From the NCBI RefSeq assembly GCF_006540005.1, contig NZ_BJOC01000018.1, positions 62,001 to 126,000 on the forward strand: a DNA stretch of 64,000 nt. The letters are read 5' to 3'. Positions 34,148 to 42,523 of this stretch are shown one piece after another (positions within the stretch are counted from its first letter, which is position 1; the number at the start of each line of letters is the position of its first letter). The translations under genes were made by a program, and so were the position numbers. The notes beneath the pieces were generated by a model. That model worked only from the letters and a program-made list of their open reading frames with translations, was not told the DNA's origin and did not search any database. The DNA is from Halomonas halmophila. GTDB taxonomy: Bacteria; Pseudomonadota; Gammaproteobacteria; Pseudomonadales; Halomonadaceae.

Positions 34148-34506
34148 GTCGAGGGGCCTTGTTGAGCATCAGGAGAAGGGTGGGCCGTGAGGTCCTGCCA
34201 CAGCGGTGCACAGAGCTCGGGGTTGCCGGCACAGCAGTCGCGCACCAGCGCGGCAAGCGTTTCCTGCATGTGTGCCAGGTTGGCGCGGTAGATCACCGAG
34301 CGACTCTGGCGGCGCGAGGTCACCAGGCCGGCCCGAGCCAGCACGCCCAGGTGGGTCGACATGGTGTTATGCGGCACATCCAGCTCACGGGCGATATCAC
34401 CGGCGGGCAGGCCGTCCGGCTCGTAGCGCACCAGCAGCCGGAACGTCGCGAGGCGTGTCGACTGCGACAGGGCCGAGAAAACATCGATCAAGCAATTATT
34501 GTCCAT
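34144..34506 (-). CDS. arsR: ArsR-family arsenite-responsive repressor
   Basis: The product is 120 residues from ATG 34506. The winged helix-turn-helix is ALSQSTRLATFRLL to LDVPHNTMSTHLGVLARAGLVTSRRQSRSVIYR. The classical ELCVCDL arsenite site in the recognition region is absent; instead cysteines cluster near the C-terminus (RDCCAGNPELCAPL), as in ArsR proteins that bind arsenite through C-terminal cysteines. First gene of arsR-arsC-arsH-arsB and presumably autoregulated. No clear ribosome site precedes this ATG, and the operator overlaps it, so the start is slightly uncertain. Confidence 0.93.
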   Translation of the reverse strand: MDNNCLIDVFSALSQSTRLATFRLLVRYEPDGLPAGDIARELDVPHNTMSTHLGVLARAGLVTSRRQSRSVIYRANLAHMQETLAALVRDCCAGNPELCAPLWQDLTAHPSPDAQQGPST

Positions 34507-34528
34507 ATGTCGAGAATTACAGACATAT
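34505..34528. promoter_or_regulatory. Candidate ArsR operator
   Basis: ATATGTC (34505-34511) and GACATAT (34522-34528) form a perfect inverted repeat with a 10-bp spacer, overlapping the arsR start codon. It resembles the ATAT-ended dyads bound by ArsR proteins. Bound repressor would block transcription of the whole operon. Confidence 0.55.
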
Positions 34529-34622
34529 TGGGCGAATGCAAAGGAAGGTTTGATGACAGTGGATCCGGCGGTCTTGCGAGCGGGGTGCGGCGGGCGCAAG
34601 GCCCTGGCACCCCGCGGCTCCC

Positions 34623-35111
34623 TCAGCCCAGCTCGAAGGGCACCTCGCCGGCTTCGTGGGCCAGCAGCCATTGCTTGCGGCCGATGCCGCCGGCATAACC
34701 GGTGAGGCTGCCGTCGCTGCCGATGACGCGGTGGCAGGGCACGACGATGGCCAGCGGGTTCTTGCCATTGGCGTTGCCGACGGCGCGCTGGCCGCCCTTG
34801 CAGCGGAGCTGGTCGGCGATTTCGCCGTAGTTGCGCGTCTCGCCGAAGGGAATGGTCGACAGGGCGTCCCAGACACGCCGCTGGAAGTCGGTGCCCAGGG
34901 GCGCGAGCGGCAGATCGAAGGCGTGGCGCTGGCCATCGAAGTACTCGGCCAGTTGCTGGCGCGCGCGATCCGTTACCTCGCTGGGCTTGGGCTCGCCGTC
35001 CTGACTCTGGACGAAGGCGATCTCGGTGAGGCCGCGGGCGTTGGCGGTCAGCTTGATCAGGCCCAGCGCGTCGCGCTGCGGGGGTTCGAAGTAGTCGAGC
35101 GCCTGGCTCAT
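34623..35111 (-). CDS. ogt: Methylated-DNA-[protein]-cysteine S-methyltransferase
   Basis: This is a 162-residue suicide repair enzyme moving O6-alkyl groups of guanine to Cys126 in [14 protein letters not shown]. Other family features are [24 protein letters not shown] (helix-turn-helix and arginine finger region) and [18 protein letters not shown]. Its ATG overlaps the stop of the Ada-AlkA gene by four bases, so the two alkylation-repair functions are translated together. The 116 bp between ogt and arsR (34507-34622) hold the ars promoter region. Confidence 0.97.
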   Translation of the reverse strand: MSQALDYFEPPQRDALGLIKLTANARGLTEIAFVQSQDGEPKPSEVTDRARQQLAEYFDGQRHAFDLPLAPLGTDFQRRVWDALSTIPFGETRNYGEIADQLRCKGGQRAVGNANGKNPLAIVVPCHRVIGSDGSLTGYAGGIGRKQWLLAHEAGEVPFELG

Positions 35112-36613
35112 GGGGTTGCCTCCTTGCCCGTCGCATGCGGGACGTGAGTGTCACGAGTCGATGCCTCCAGCGTATCGCGCGCCGGCGGCTGCGCCCATAG
35201 CTGGAGGGTCAGGTAGCTGCGCCAGGGCGCGGCCTGGTCTGGATCGCATTCGCCCAGGTGGCCGAGCGCGCGGCGCACTCCGGCATCGCCTTCCAGCCAG
35301 ATATCCGGGTGGCCGGTGCCGCGCATGGCGGCGTAGCGGGCGGTCCAGAGGCCGATGCCCTTGAGGCTGGTCCACTGCAGCGGGTCCGCCATCTGCTCCG
35401 GCTCGACAAAGGCGGCGGCCAAGCGTTGCAGGGTGGCCTTGCGGGCACCGGGCATGCGCAGGAAGTCGAGTTCGCTGGCGGCGACCCGGGCGGGAGTGGG
35501 GAAGTGTCGGCCCTGGGCGGCGGGCTCGCCGAGTTGCTCGACCAGCCGGCTGACCAGTTGCCGGGCGGCGGTGATCGACACTTGCTGGCCGAGGATGGCT
35601 CGCACGCCGGCCTCGAAGGGCGACCAGACGCCGGGCAGGCGCAATCCTTCGACCAGCGAAAGCTCGGGCAGCAGCCCGGTCAGATGCGTTTCGATGGTAT
35701 GGGTGTCGGCATCCAGGTCGAGCACGCGGCGGATCTGTTGCACCACCTGGGGCAGCACGGACAGGTCGTCGAGCTCCAGTCGTACGCGGAAGGCGTGCTC
35801 CTCGGGGTGATGTTCGGCGGTGAACCAGCCGCGGGCATCGCCCCAGCTCACATGGCGGCCATAGTGGTGTTCGCCGACCCACTCCAGCCCCTCGATGGCA
35901 CGTTGGCGATGGAAGTCGTGGAGCGGCTGCCAGGCATAGGGTGGCCGGTAGGCGAGGCTCAGGGTCAGGCCATCGCCGGCGTCATTTCCGCGGCGGCGCA
36001 GCTCGCGTGGGGCCAGCCGGATATGCCGACGAAAGGCGTCATTGAAGCGCCGCAGACTGTGAAAGCCACTCGCATGGGCCACTTCGGTGACGGGTAGCGA
36101 GGTCTGATGCAGCAACTGCTTGGCAAACAGGCACTGGCGGTGCAGGGCATAGGTCTTCGGCGCGACGCCGAGGTGTTGCTGGAAGAGTTGCCGCAGGTAG
36201 CGTTCGCCGATGCCCAGCCGCTCGCACAGCTCCCCCAGGCTGCCCTCGCGCAGGGCGCCCTCGTCGATCAGCCGCAGGGCGCGCTCGAAGGTCGTGCGGC
36301 TGCCTCGCCAGGCCGGGGAATGCGGGGCGCTGTCCGGCCGGCAGCGCAAACAGGGGCGGAAGCCGGCCTCGGCGGCGGCCAGGGCGCTCGGGTAGTAGTG
36401 CACACGGCTCTCGCGAGAGGGCAGCGCCGGGCAGATCGGCCGGCAGTAGATGCCGGTGCTGTGCACCGCGACGAAGAAGCGTCCGTCGAAGCGGGCATCC
36501 CGCGCGAGCCGTGCCTGTCGGCATTGCTCCGCGGTCAGCTCGGGCAGCATCCCCGGACCGGGTGCGCTGGTGTCATCCATCCTCGGCTTCACGCCTGATT
36601 CCTCCTGGCTCAT
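35108..36613 (-). CDS. Ada-type regulator fused to AlkA 3-methyladenine DNA glycosylase
   Basis: The product is 501 residues with three parts. Residues 25-95 are the Ada zinc/methyl-acceptor domain with Cys57, Cys61, Cys88 and Cys91, whose spacing (4, 27, 3) equals that of E. coli Ada Cys38/42/69/72. Residues about 105-215 are an AraC-type DNA-binding domain ([25 protein letters not shown] and [14 protein letters not shown]). Residues 220-480 are an AlkA glycosylase with helix-hairpin-helix [16 protein letters not shown] and the probable catalytic Asp in [10 protein letters not shown]. The zinc cysteines could sense methylphosphotriesters, making this both an activator of its own operon and a repair enzyme. 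It is upstream of and coupled to ogt. Confidence 0.95.
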   Translation of the reverse strand: MSQEESGVKPRMDDTSAPGPGMLPELTAEQCRQARLARDARFDGRFFVAVHSTGIYCRPICPALPSRESRVHYYPSALAAAEAGFRPCLRCRPDSAPHSPAWRGSRTTFERALRLIDEGALREGSLGELCERLGIGERYLRQLFQQHLGVAPKTYALHRQCLFAKQLLHQTSLPVTEVAHASGFHSLRRFNDAFRRHIRLAPRELRRRGNDAGDGLTLSLAYRPPYAWQPLHDFHRQRAIEGLEWVGEHHYGRHVSWGDARGWFTAEHHPEEHAFRVRLELDDLSVLPQVVQQIRRVLDLDADTHTIETHLTGLLPELSLVEGLRLPGVWSPFEAGVRAILGQQVSITAARQLVSRLVEQLGEPAAQGRHFPTPARVAASELDFLRMPGARKATLQRLAAAFVEPEQMADPLQWTSLKGIGLWTARYAAMRGTGHPDIWLEGDAGVRRALGHLGECDPDQAAPWRSYLTLQLWAQPPARDTLEASTRDTHVPHATGKEATP

Positions 36614-36687
36614 GCGTCAGCCTGCAGTGTAGCGCGCCTGCCGGGCAAAACCGGCCGGAATCGGAGGTCTATGGCGTGAGCATGAGG

Positions 36688-37686
36688 TCAGTGGTGGTTC
36701 TCCTGTGAGTGACGCTGGCGACCCAGCACCTGGGATGGGCGTTCCTGGAAACGTTTTTGGTAGTCCTTGGAGAAACGACCTAACTGAAGAAAGCCGCAGT
36801 CCATGGCAATGCTGGAGACACTTTCCCGAGGGCTCGCTTTTTCAAGGCGGTTTTTTACCCACTCGAAACGCAGGTTGCGAAAATAAGCGATTGGCGTGGT
36901 ATCAAAAAACTCATGAAAGTCGTGGTATAGCCGCTCCCGGGAAATGCCAGACGCTTTCTCGAGGTCCTCCAGCGTGAAGGGGTGATCGAGAGAGTCGCGC
37001 ATCATGGCATCAAGGGCGTCGAGATAGCTTGGCCGCGCCTGTTGGCGCCCGAGAAGCTCCTCGGAATGGTTGTGGGGCTGAGCATAGAGCAGACAGGTAA
37101 TGAGACTGCTCTCGAAGCTATTCCAGACTTCCGGCAGGTCGCACATGCAGCCTTCGGCGTTAAGAAGTTCCTGAAAGTGCGTCACCGTCTTCCACCAGTC
37201 ATTGAGCGAGCCCTCGAGAGGCATCTGTGGGTCGAACACGACCGGGGTCGTTATCTGGCGGCCCAGGAGCTGACCGAGGCGCCGATGTACAGCCTCGCGC
37301 GACAAGCGTACCAACTTCTTGCGACAGTTATCCTTTATATCCAGATGCAGTGGTTGCTGGGGCGAGATGATCGTGCCTACCCGGCTGTTCGAGACAAATT
37401 CCCGCTGCGCATGTTCGATGTGCTGCTCGCCGTCCATCGGCAGACTGATGCTGTAGCTATGTACCAGGTCATCGATCTTGATGTTGACCCTTGTGGCGTA
37501 CTCGATGGTGCCGAGGGATGAATTGCCAAACGCTATGCCTTCGTGGCGGAAAGCGAGCTCACGAGGTTGCGGGACCACCAGTTCATGCGGGCCGTTGATG
37601 CTGCACATCCAGCGGCAGGCTTCGTCAGGTTGATAGGCCAGGGTCGCGATTCGTTGTCGGGGCGATGTCTGGGGCAGGATGGTCAT
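36688..37686 (-). CDS. antR: AraC-family activator of anthranilate dioxygenase genes (AntR-like)
   Basis: The product is 332 residues from ATG 37686 (AGGGAGACGACTCA upstream); the frame continues further upstream but lacks a good start there. The N-terminal ligand-binding half resembles the AraC_binding_2/XylS-type domain (HSYSISLPMDGEQHIE). The C-terminal pair of helix-turn-helices spans DHPFTLEDLEKASGISRERLYHDFHEFFDTTPIAYFRNLRFEWVKNRL and VSSIAMDCGFLQLGRFSKDYQKRFQERPSQVLG. It is divergent from antABC, as in Pseudomonas, and a direct repeat fitting an AraC-family site lies in front of antA. The effector is presumably anthranilate. Confidence 0.85.
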   Translation of the reverse strand: MTILPQTSPRQRIATLAYQPDEACRWMCSINGPHELVVPQPRELAFRHEGIAFGNSSLGTIEYATRVNIKIDDLVHSYSISLPMDGEQHIEHAQREFVSNSRVGTIISPQQPLHLDIKDNCRKKLVRLSREAVHRRLGQLLGRQITTPVVFDPQMPLEGSLNDWWKTVTHFQELLNAEGCMCDLPEVWNSFESSLITCLLYAQPHNHSEELLGRQQARPSYLDALDAMMRDSLDHPFTLEDLEKASGISRERLYHDFHEFFDTTPIAYFRNLRFEWVKNRLEKASPRESVSSIAMDCGFLQLGRFSKDYQKRFQERPSQVLGRQRHSQENHH

Positions 37687-37775
37687 TGAGTCGTCTCCCT
37701 GATTTCTCCCAGCGGATTGAACCCATACCCGCTCGTTCTTGTTGGTGTTCCTGAGCAGGCAATGGGAGAAATAAT

Positions 37776-37809
37776 GTTCGCATTGCGAAATAAGGTTCGT
37801 TTTGCGAAC
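37776..37809. promoter_or_regulatory. 34-bp IclR-type (PcaR-like) operator in the antR-antA intergenic region
   Basis: This has the same length and architecture as the site upstream of catI at 51426-51459: it begins GTTCGCA, has CGAA at position 11, and ends with a TTGCGAAC dyad half. Halves GTTCG and CGAAC recur as palindrome plus direct repeat, as in PcaU/PobR operators. It lies 90 bp upstream of antR and 199 bp upstream of antA, so it could repress or activate either. Confidence 0.65.
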
Positions 37810-37912
37810 TATCGGAGAGGAGTATAGCACTCCTGTTTCAGAACGCGACGTCGACTAAAGTTGAATTCCAGGGCGTCGGCTCCGTACAGGGGCTACGCCA
37901 TGAGCCCCAAAA

Positions 37913-37945
37913 AGTGCATAGCGTTGGTCAAAGAAGCGCATAGTG
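37913..37945 (+). promoter_or_regulatory. Direct repeat upstream of antA, candidate AntR activator site
   Basis: AGTGCATAGCG (37913-37923) and AGCGCATAGTG (37935-37945) share GCATAG, spaced 22 bp (two helical turns) on one face. TGCA-containing direct repeats at this spacing are typical for XylS/BenR/AntR-type AraC activators. The second copy ends 62 bp before the antA ATG, leaving room for a promoter. Confidence 0.5.
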
Positions 37946-38007
37946 CCCCCATGCATGCGTGCCTAAGTTGTGTCTTGTCAAGATAAGCAACAAGACGGTA
38001 CAGACCG

Positions 38008-39393
38008 ATGACAGCACAACGCGCAATTCCTGAGTGGCAGCAATTCGTCGAGAACTGCCTCGACTTCCGCCCGGATGAAGGGGTCTACCAGATGGCTCGG
38101 GAGATGTTCACCGACCAGGCCCTGTTCGATCTGGAAATGGAGCTGATCTTCGAGAAACAGTGGATCTTTGCTTGCCACGAGAGTCAGATCCCCAACAACA
38201 ATGACTTCATTACCATGCGGGCGGGTCGCCAGCCGATGATTATCGCTCGTGATTCCAAGGGTGAGCTGAGGGCCATGGCCAACACCTGTCAGCACCGTGG
38301 CGCGACCTTGGTACGCACCGAGTGTGGTAATCAGTCCACTTACACTTGCCCCTTCCATGCCTGGTGCTACAAGTCCGATGGTCGCCTGGTGAAGGTCAAG
38401 GCTCCGAGCGAGTACCCAGCAGACTTCGACAAGTCCAGTCGTGGCCTCAAGCAGGCGCGTATCGAGAGCTATCGTGGTTTTGTGTTCATCAGTCTCGACA
38501 CGGAAGGCAGTGAAAGCCTCGAAGAATTTCTGGGCGACGCCAAGATCTTCTTCGACATGATGGTCGAGCAGGCTGAGGATGGCGAGCTGGAGGTGTTGCC
38601 CGGCAAGTCCACCTATACCTTCAACGGTAACTGGAAGCTTCAGAATGAGAACGGGCTGGACGGTTACCACGTCAGCACCGTGCACTACAACTACGTCTCG
38701 ACCGTGCAACACCGCCGTGAACTCGAAGCGCAGAAGGGCGACAGCGGGGATACTCTGGATTACAGCAAGCTGGGCGCAGGTGATAAAGACACCGATGACG
38801 GCTGGTTCTCCTTCAGGAACGGGCACAGCCTCCTGTTCAGCGATATGCCCAACCCTGAAGTGCGGCCAGGCTATTCCACCGTGATGCCGCGCATGCTCGA
38901 GACCCATCCGCAAGAGCGCGCAGAGTGGACCATGCATCGCCTGCGCAACCTGAACATCTATCCCAGCCTGTTTTTCATGGACCAGATCAGCTCACAGCTG
39001 CGCATCGTGCGTCCAGTCGCCTGGAACAAGACCGAGGTCATCAGTCTTTGCCTGGGAGTGAAGGGCGAGTCCGACGCAGACCGCGAGAACCGGATTCGTC
39101 AGTTCGAAGACTTCTTCAACGTTTCCGGCATGGGGACACCCGATGACCTCATGGAATTCCGCGAGCAGCAGCATGGCTTCCAGGCACGCTCTTCTCGCTG
39201 GAGCGATATCTCCCGAGGGCACGCAGACTGGCAATACGGCGAGACGCACAACAGTCAGGTACTCGGAATTCAGCCGGTGATTACGGGAGCCGAGTTCACT
39301 CATGAGGGGCTCTACGTCAACCAGCACGGTACCTGGCAGCGGTTGCTGCTCGAGGGTCTCGAAAAGAAAGCGCTCAAGCTCCAGGAGGTGTAA
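38008..39393 (+). CDS. antA: Anthranilate 1,2-dioxygenase large subunit
   Basis: The product is the 461-residue alpha subunit of a Rieske non-haem iron dioxygenase that converts anthranilate to catechol, CO2 and ammonia. The Rieske cluster ligands are Cys94, His96, Cys114 and His117 (CQHRG ... CPFHAW). The mononuclear iron histidines are His221 and His226 (GLDGYHVSTVHYNYV), with bridging Asp218. The segment FHAWCYKSDGRLVKVKAP and the IPNNNDFITMRAGRQPMII stretch match my memory of AntA rather than BenA, which has FHGWTFN. First gene of antABC, in a cluster with catechol genes and kyn genes that produce anthranilate. Confidence 0.93.
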   Translation: MTAQRAIPEWQQFVENCLDFRPDEGVYQMAREMFTDQALFDLEMELIFEKQWIFACHESQIPNNNDFITMRAGRQPMIIARDSKGELRAMANTCQHRGATLVRTECGNQSTYTCPFHAWCYKSDGRLVKVKAPSEYPADFDKSSRGLKQARIESYRGFVFISLDTEGSESLEEFLGDAKIFFDMMVEQAEDGELEVLPGKSTYTFNGNWKLQNENGLDGYHVSTVHYNYVSTVQHRRELEAQKGDSGDTLDYSKLGAGDKDTDDGWFSFRNGHSLLFSDMPNPEVRPGYSTVMPRMLETHPQERAEWTMHRLRNLNIYPSLFFMDQISSQLRIVRPVAWNKTEVISLCLGVKGESDADRENRIRQFEDFFNVSGMGTPDDLMEFREQQHGFQARSSRWSDISRGHADWQYGETHNSQVLGIQPVITGAEFTHEGLYVNQHGTWQRLLLEGLEKKALKLQEV

Positions 39394-39396
39394 GTC

Positions 39397-39882
39397 ATGA
39401 GTCTTCAACAATCCGTCGAGCAGTTCATGTACCGCCTGGCCGAGCTCTGTGATGACCGTGACTGGGACGGCTATATCGAGCAATTTGCACCGGAGTGCGA
39501 GTTCCATATCCCGCAGTGGAAGAACGAGGACGAGATCACCAGCGATCCCAAGCGCGAGATGTCGCTGATGTATTACGCCGATCGCACCGGTATCGAAGAT
39601 CGTGTTTTCCGACTGCGTACTGGAAAGTCGGCGGCCTCTACGCCACTGCCGCGCACGCTTCACCTGATCGACAACGTACGTTGCATGGAGCAGGGCGATG
39701 GCACCGTCCAGGTGCGGGTCAACTGGGTGACCCACTTCTATCGCTTTGGAGAGAGTGGCCACTTCTTCGGCACCGCCGATTACACCCTGCGAGGCGAGGG
39801 TGATGACTGGAAGGTCCTGCGCAAGCACAGCGTGGTGTTCAACGACCACATAGATTCCGTCCTGGATTTTTACCACGTCTGA
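39397..39882 (+). CDS. antB: Anthranilate 1,2-dioxygenase small subunit
   Basis: This is the 161-residue beta subunit of the ring-hydroxylating oxygenase, with a cystatin/NTF2-like fold and structural role in the alpha-beta hexamer. Typical features are an acidic start (EQFMYRLAELCDDRDWDGYIEQFAPECEFHIPQW), then PRTLHLIDNVR, VRVNWVTHFYRFGESGHFFGTADYTL, and a final VFNDHIDSVLDFYHV. It begins 3 bp after antA. Confidence 0.93.
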   Translation: MSLQQSVEQFMYRLAELCDDRDWDGYIEQFAPECEFHIPQWKNEDEITSDPKREMSLMYYADRTGIEDRVFRLRTGKSAASTPLPRTLHLIDNVRCMEQGDGTVQVRVNWVTHFYRFGESGHFFGTADYTLRGEGDDWKVLRKHSVVFNDHIDSVLDFYHV

Positions 39883-39902
39883 GTGTCGGAGGAGGGCGAG
39901 TC

Positions 39903-40919
39903 ATGCATAACACAGCCGCCATCATCTTTCGAGACGGCATCACGCGCTTCGTCAAGGTCGATAGCAACGAGTTGCTGATGGACGCTGCACAGCGTCACGG
40001 GGTCAATCTACCGGTAGATTGCCGGGAGGGGGTTTGTGGAACTTGCCGTTGCCTGCGCGAGGCCGGTGAGGTCGATGTCGAGTACATCGATGAGGAAGCC
40101 TTGAGCGAGGAAGAGGTTGCTGAAGGCCATGTTCTGGCTTGCCAGACGCGTCTGCTTTCAAGCCATGCGTCCTTCTATTTCGATGTGGACTCTAGCATGT
40201 GCAGCGTGGCGACTGAGGTCCACGACGCTACTGTCAGCGCCGTTGAGCAGGTCTCCGATGCTGCCGCCATCCTGGAAGTGGCCCTCGATGACCCTGACCA
40301 GGCCCTGCCATTCCTGCCGGGTCAGTATGCTCGCATTGAGGTACCGGGATCCGACGAATGGCGCGCTTATTCCTTCGCTACCTCGGGGGTAAAGCAAGGC
40401 AAGCTGCGTTTTTTGATTCGTCTGTTGCCCAGTGGCGTCATGAGTGACTATCTGCGCGATCAAGCCAGGGTTGGCGATGCCATCTCTCTGGAAGCGCCCC
40501 TGGGGGCCTTCTACCTTCGCGAGGTGCAGCGTCCCTTATTGATGGTAGCGGGTGGCACTGGCCTGTCGGCCTTTCTCGGCATGCTCGAAGAGTTGGTCGA
40601 AAAGGGCGAGTGTCAGCAGCCGATTCGTCTCGCCTATGGGGTGACACAAGAGCAGGATCTGAGCGAACTGACACGACTCGAAGCATTTACCGAGTCGCTC
40701 CCTGATTTCGCCTTCGAGACCATCGTGATGAATCCCACTGATGCTTGGCAGGGCAAACAGGGGGTGGTCTGCGACCTCTTCGATCCTGAGTTTCTGACTC
40801 AGCCCTTTGACGCTTATCTGTGTGGCCCGCCGCCAATGATCGAGGCTTCGAAGCACTGGCTCGATGAGCGTGATGTCGCCGAACACCGAGTGTTCTTCGA
40901 GAAATTTGTCTCGAGTTGA
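39903..40919 (+). CDS. antC: Anthranilate 1,2-dioxygenase reductase
   Basis: This is the 338-residue electron-transfer component. The N-terminal plant-type [2Fe-2S] ferredoxin domain has DCREGVCGTCRC and a distal ACQTR cysteine. The FAD-binding domain carries RAYSFAT, and the C-terminal NADH domain VAGGTGLSAFLGMLEELV and CGPPPMIEASKHWL. It passes electrons from NADH to AntAB. The ribosome site GGAGGAGGG precedes it, and a strong hairpin follows the stop codon, ending the ant transcript. Confidence 0.95.
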   Translation: MHNTAAIIFRDGITRFVKVDSNELLMDAAQRHGVNLPVDCREGVCGTCRCLREAGEVDVEYIDEEALSEEEVAEGHVLACQTRLLSSHASFYFDVDSSMCSVATEVHDATVSAVEQVSDAAAILEVALDDPDQALPFLPGQYARIEVPGSDEWRAYSFATSGVKQGKLRFLIRLLPSGVMSDYLRDQARVGDAISLEAPLGAFYLREVQRPLLMVAGGTGLSAFLGMLEELVEKGECQQPIRLAYGVTQEQDLSELTRLEAFTESLPDFAFETIVMNPTDAWQGKQGVVCDLFDPEFLTQPFDAYLCGPPPMIEASKHWLDERDVAEHRVFFEKFVSS

Positions 40920-40930
40920 CCTCCACTTCC

Positions 40931-40957
40931 CGGCCGGTGGGGGTTCGCCACCGGCCG
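40931..40957 (+). terminator. Hairpin between antC and catB
   Basis: A perfect 10-bp stem CGGCCGGTGG / CCACCGGCCG encloses a 7-base loop and is followed by a pyrimidine-rich stretch (AACTTTCTCACACTTTTCCC). It is likely to terminate or attenuate antABC transcription before catB. Confidence 0.6.
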
Positions 40958-41022
40958 AACTTTCTCACACTTTTCCCTTTCGTGAGCCTTGCCCTAGGCA
41001 AGTTGCATGGAGCCCCCATGTC

Positions 41023-42147
41023 ATGTCCGACATCCTGATCAAAGATATCGAGACGCTGTTGGTCGATTTGCCGACCATCCGTGCCCACAAACTATCGATG
41101 ACCACCATGGCTTGCCAGACGATGGTCATCATTCGCCTGCGACTATCCGATGGCACCGAGGGCATAGGTGAGGCGTCCACCATTGGCGGTCTTGCCTATG
41201 GCCCGGAGAGCCCCGAGGGCATCAAACAGACCATCGATGGCTACCTGGCGCCGCTGCTGATCGCTCAGCCGTCACACAACCTCAATGCGCTGCGCGCGCG
41301 GCTGGACCACCAGGCCCGAGGCAACAGCTTTGCCAAGTCCGGGCTCGAGACTGCCTTGCTCGATGCCGAGGGCAAGCGTCGAGGACTGTCGGTGGCAGAA
41401 CTGCTCGGTGGGGCCCGGTGCCATCACCTTCCAGTTCTGTGGACATTGGCTTCCGGCGATACCCAGAAAGATATCGATGAGGCCTTTCAACGCTTCGAGG
41501 AACACCGCCACTGCGACTTCAAACTCAAGATCGGGGCCAACTCAGTGGATCAGGATGTTCGCCATGTCGGTGCCATCAAGGCGGCGCTTGGGGATAGGGC
41601 AAGCGTACGAGTGGACGTCAATCAGGCCTGGGATGAGGCCACCGCGGCTCGCGGCATCGACGCCCTGGAAGCCGCCGGTATCGATCTCGTCGAGCAACCG
41701 GTTCCTGCCCGGGAGTACGCCGGATTGACGCGTCTCGCACAGCGTTTTGTCGTGCCGATGCTGGCTGATGAAGCGGTTCATGATGCACGTGATGGGTTCA
41801 CTCTGGCGGCCGGCGGATTCGGCGACGCCTTCGCGCTCAAGATCGCCAAGGCCGGGGGGCCGCGCAGCGTTCTGGAGCTGGCCCATGTGGCCCGGGCAGC
41901 AGGTGTCAGCCTCTATGGCGGCACCATGCTGGAGGGCTCCATCGGAACCGCGGCTGCTCTCCACGCCTGGGCGACACTCGGTGAACTGACCTGGGGAACC
42001 GAGATGTTTGGACCGCTGCTGCTCAAGGACGACATCGTTGTCGAGCCCCTGAACTACCACGACTTCGGTGTCGATCTACCCTCCGGTCCCGGGCTCGGCG
42101 TCCGTCTCGACGAAGACAAGCTAAACCACTATCGGCGCCGCGACTGA
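41023..42147 (+). CDS. catB: Muconate cycloisomerase
   Basis: The product is 374 residues from ATG 41023; the frame runs further upstream into antC without a start signal. It is an enolase-superfamily enzyme converting cis,cis-muconate to muconolactone. Seen are the capping domain (RAHKLSMTTMACQTMVIIRLRLSDG), the KxK-type base in HCDFKLKIGANS, metal ligands VRVDVNQAWDEAT, GIDLVEQPV and LADEAVHDA, and the opposite-side Lys in FALKIAKAGGP. Next to catC and catA in the order catB-catC-catA. Confidence 0.95.
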   Translation: MSDILIKDIETLLVDLPTIRAHKLSMTTMACQTMVIIRLRLSDGTEGIGEASTIGGLAYGPESPEGIKQTIDGYLAPLLIAQPSHNLNALRARLDHQARGNSFAKSGLETALLDAEGKRRGLSVAELLGGARCHHLPVLWTLASGDTQKDIDEAFQRFEEHRHCDFKLKIGANSVDQDVRHVGAIKAALGDRASVRVDVNQAWDEATAARGIDALEAAGIDLVEQPVPAREYAGLTRLAQRFVVPMLADEAVHDARDGFTLAAGGFGDAFALKIAKAGGPRSVLELAHVARAAGVSLYGGTMLEGSIGTAAALHAWATLGELTWGTEMFGPLLLKDDIVVEPLNYHDFGVDLPSGPGLGVRLDEDKLNHYRRRD

Positions 42148-42168
42148 GCCGCGCCCAAGGAGATTCTC

Positions 42169-42459
42169 ATGCTCTTCCAGGTGGAGATGACCGTGAAGTT
42201 GCCGCCGGAAATGCCAGCCGAACGCGTCGCCGAGATCAAGGCAACAGAGAAAGCTTACGCGCAGGAACTGCAGAAGTCCGGTAAGTGGCGACATCTGTGG
42301 CGGGTCGCTGGAAGCTACGCCAACGTCAGTATCTTTGATGTCGAGGACAACGCCGAACTGCAGGACGTGATCGGCAGCCTGCCGTTGTTTCCCTACATGG
42401 AAGTCCACGTCAAGCCGCTGTGCCGCCATCCATCTTCGATCCGTGAGGACGACTCTTGA
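42169..42459 (+). CDS. catC: Muconolactone delta-isomerase
   Basis: This 96-residue protein is the normal size for this small decameric isomerase, which converts muconolactone to 3-oxoadipate enol-lactone. It opens MLFQVEMTVKLPPEMP and contains RHLWRVAGSYANVSIFDVEDNAELQDVIGSLPLFPYM, the family core. The ribosome site CAAGGAG lies 7 nt upstream, and catB ends 21 bp before. Confidence 0.96.
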   Translation: MLFQVEMTVKLPPEMPAERVAEIKATEKAYAQELQKSGKWRHLWRVAGSYANVSIFDVEDNAELQDVIGSLPLFPYMEVHVKPLCRHPSSIREDDS

Positions 42460-42523
42460 AGCTGTCAGGCGCCGCACATGAGCGCCGGCCAACTCGTACA
42501 CGACAATAACCGAGGTACCGACC

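Noticed and set aside
38008..40919. Benzoate dioxygenase benABC as the identity of the Rieske oxygenase
   Set aside because: The Rieske segment FHAWCYKSDGRLVKVKAP and the neighbouring kyn genes fit anthranilate dioxygenase better, and no benD-like dehydrogenase follows.
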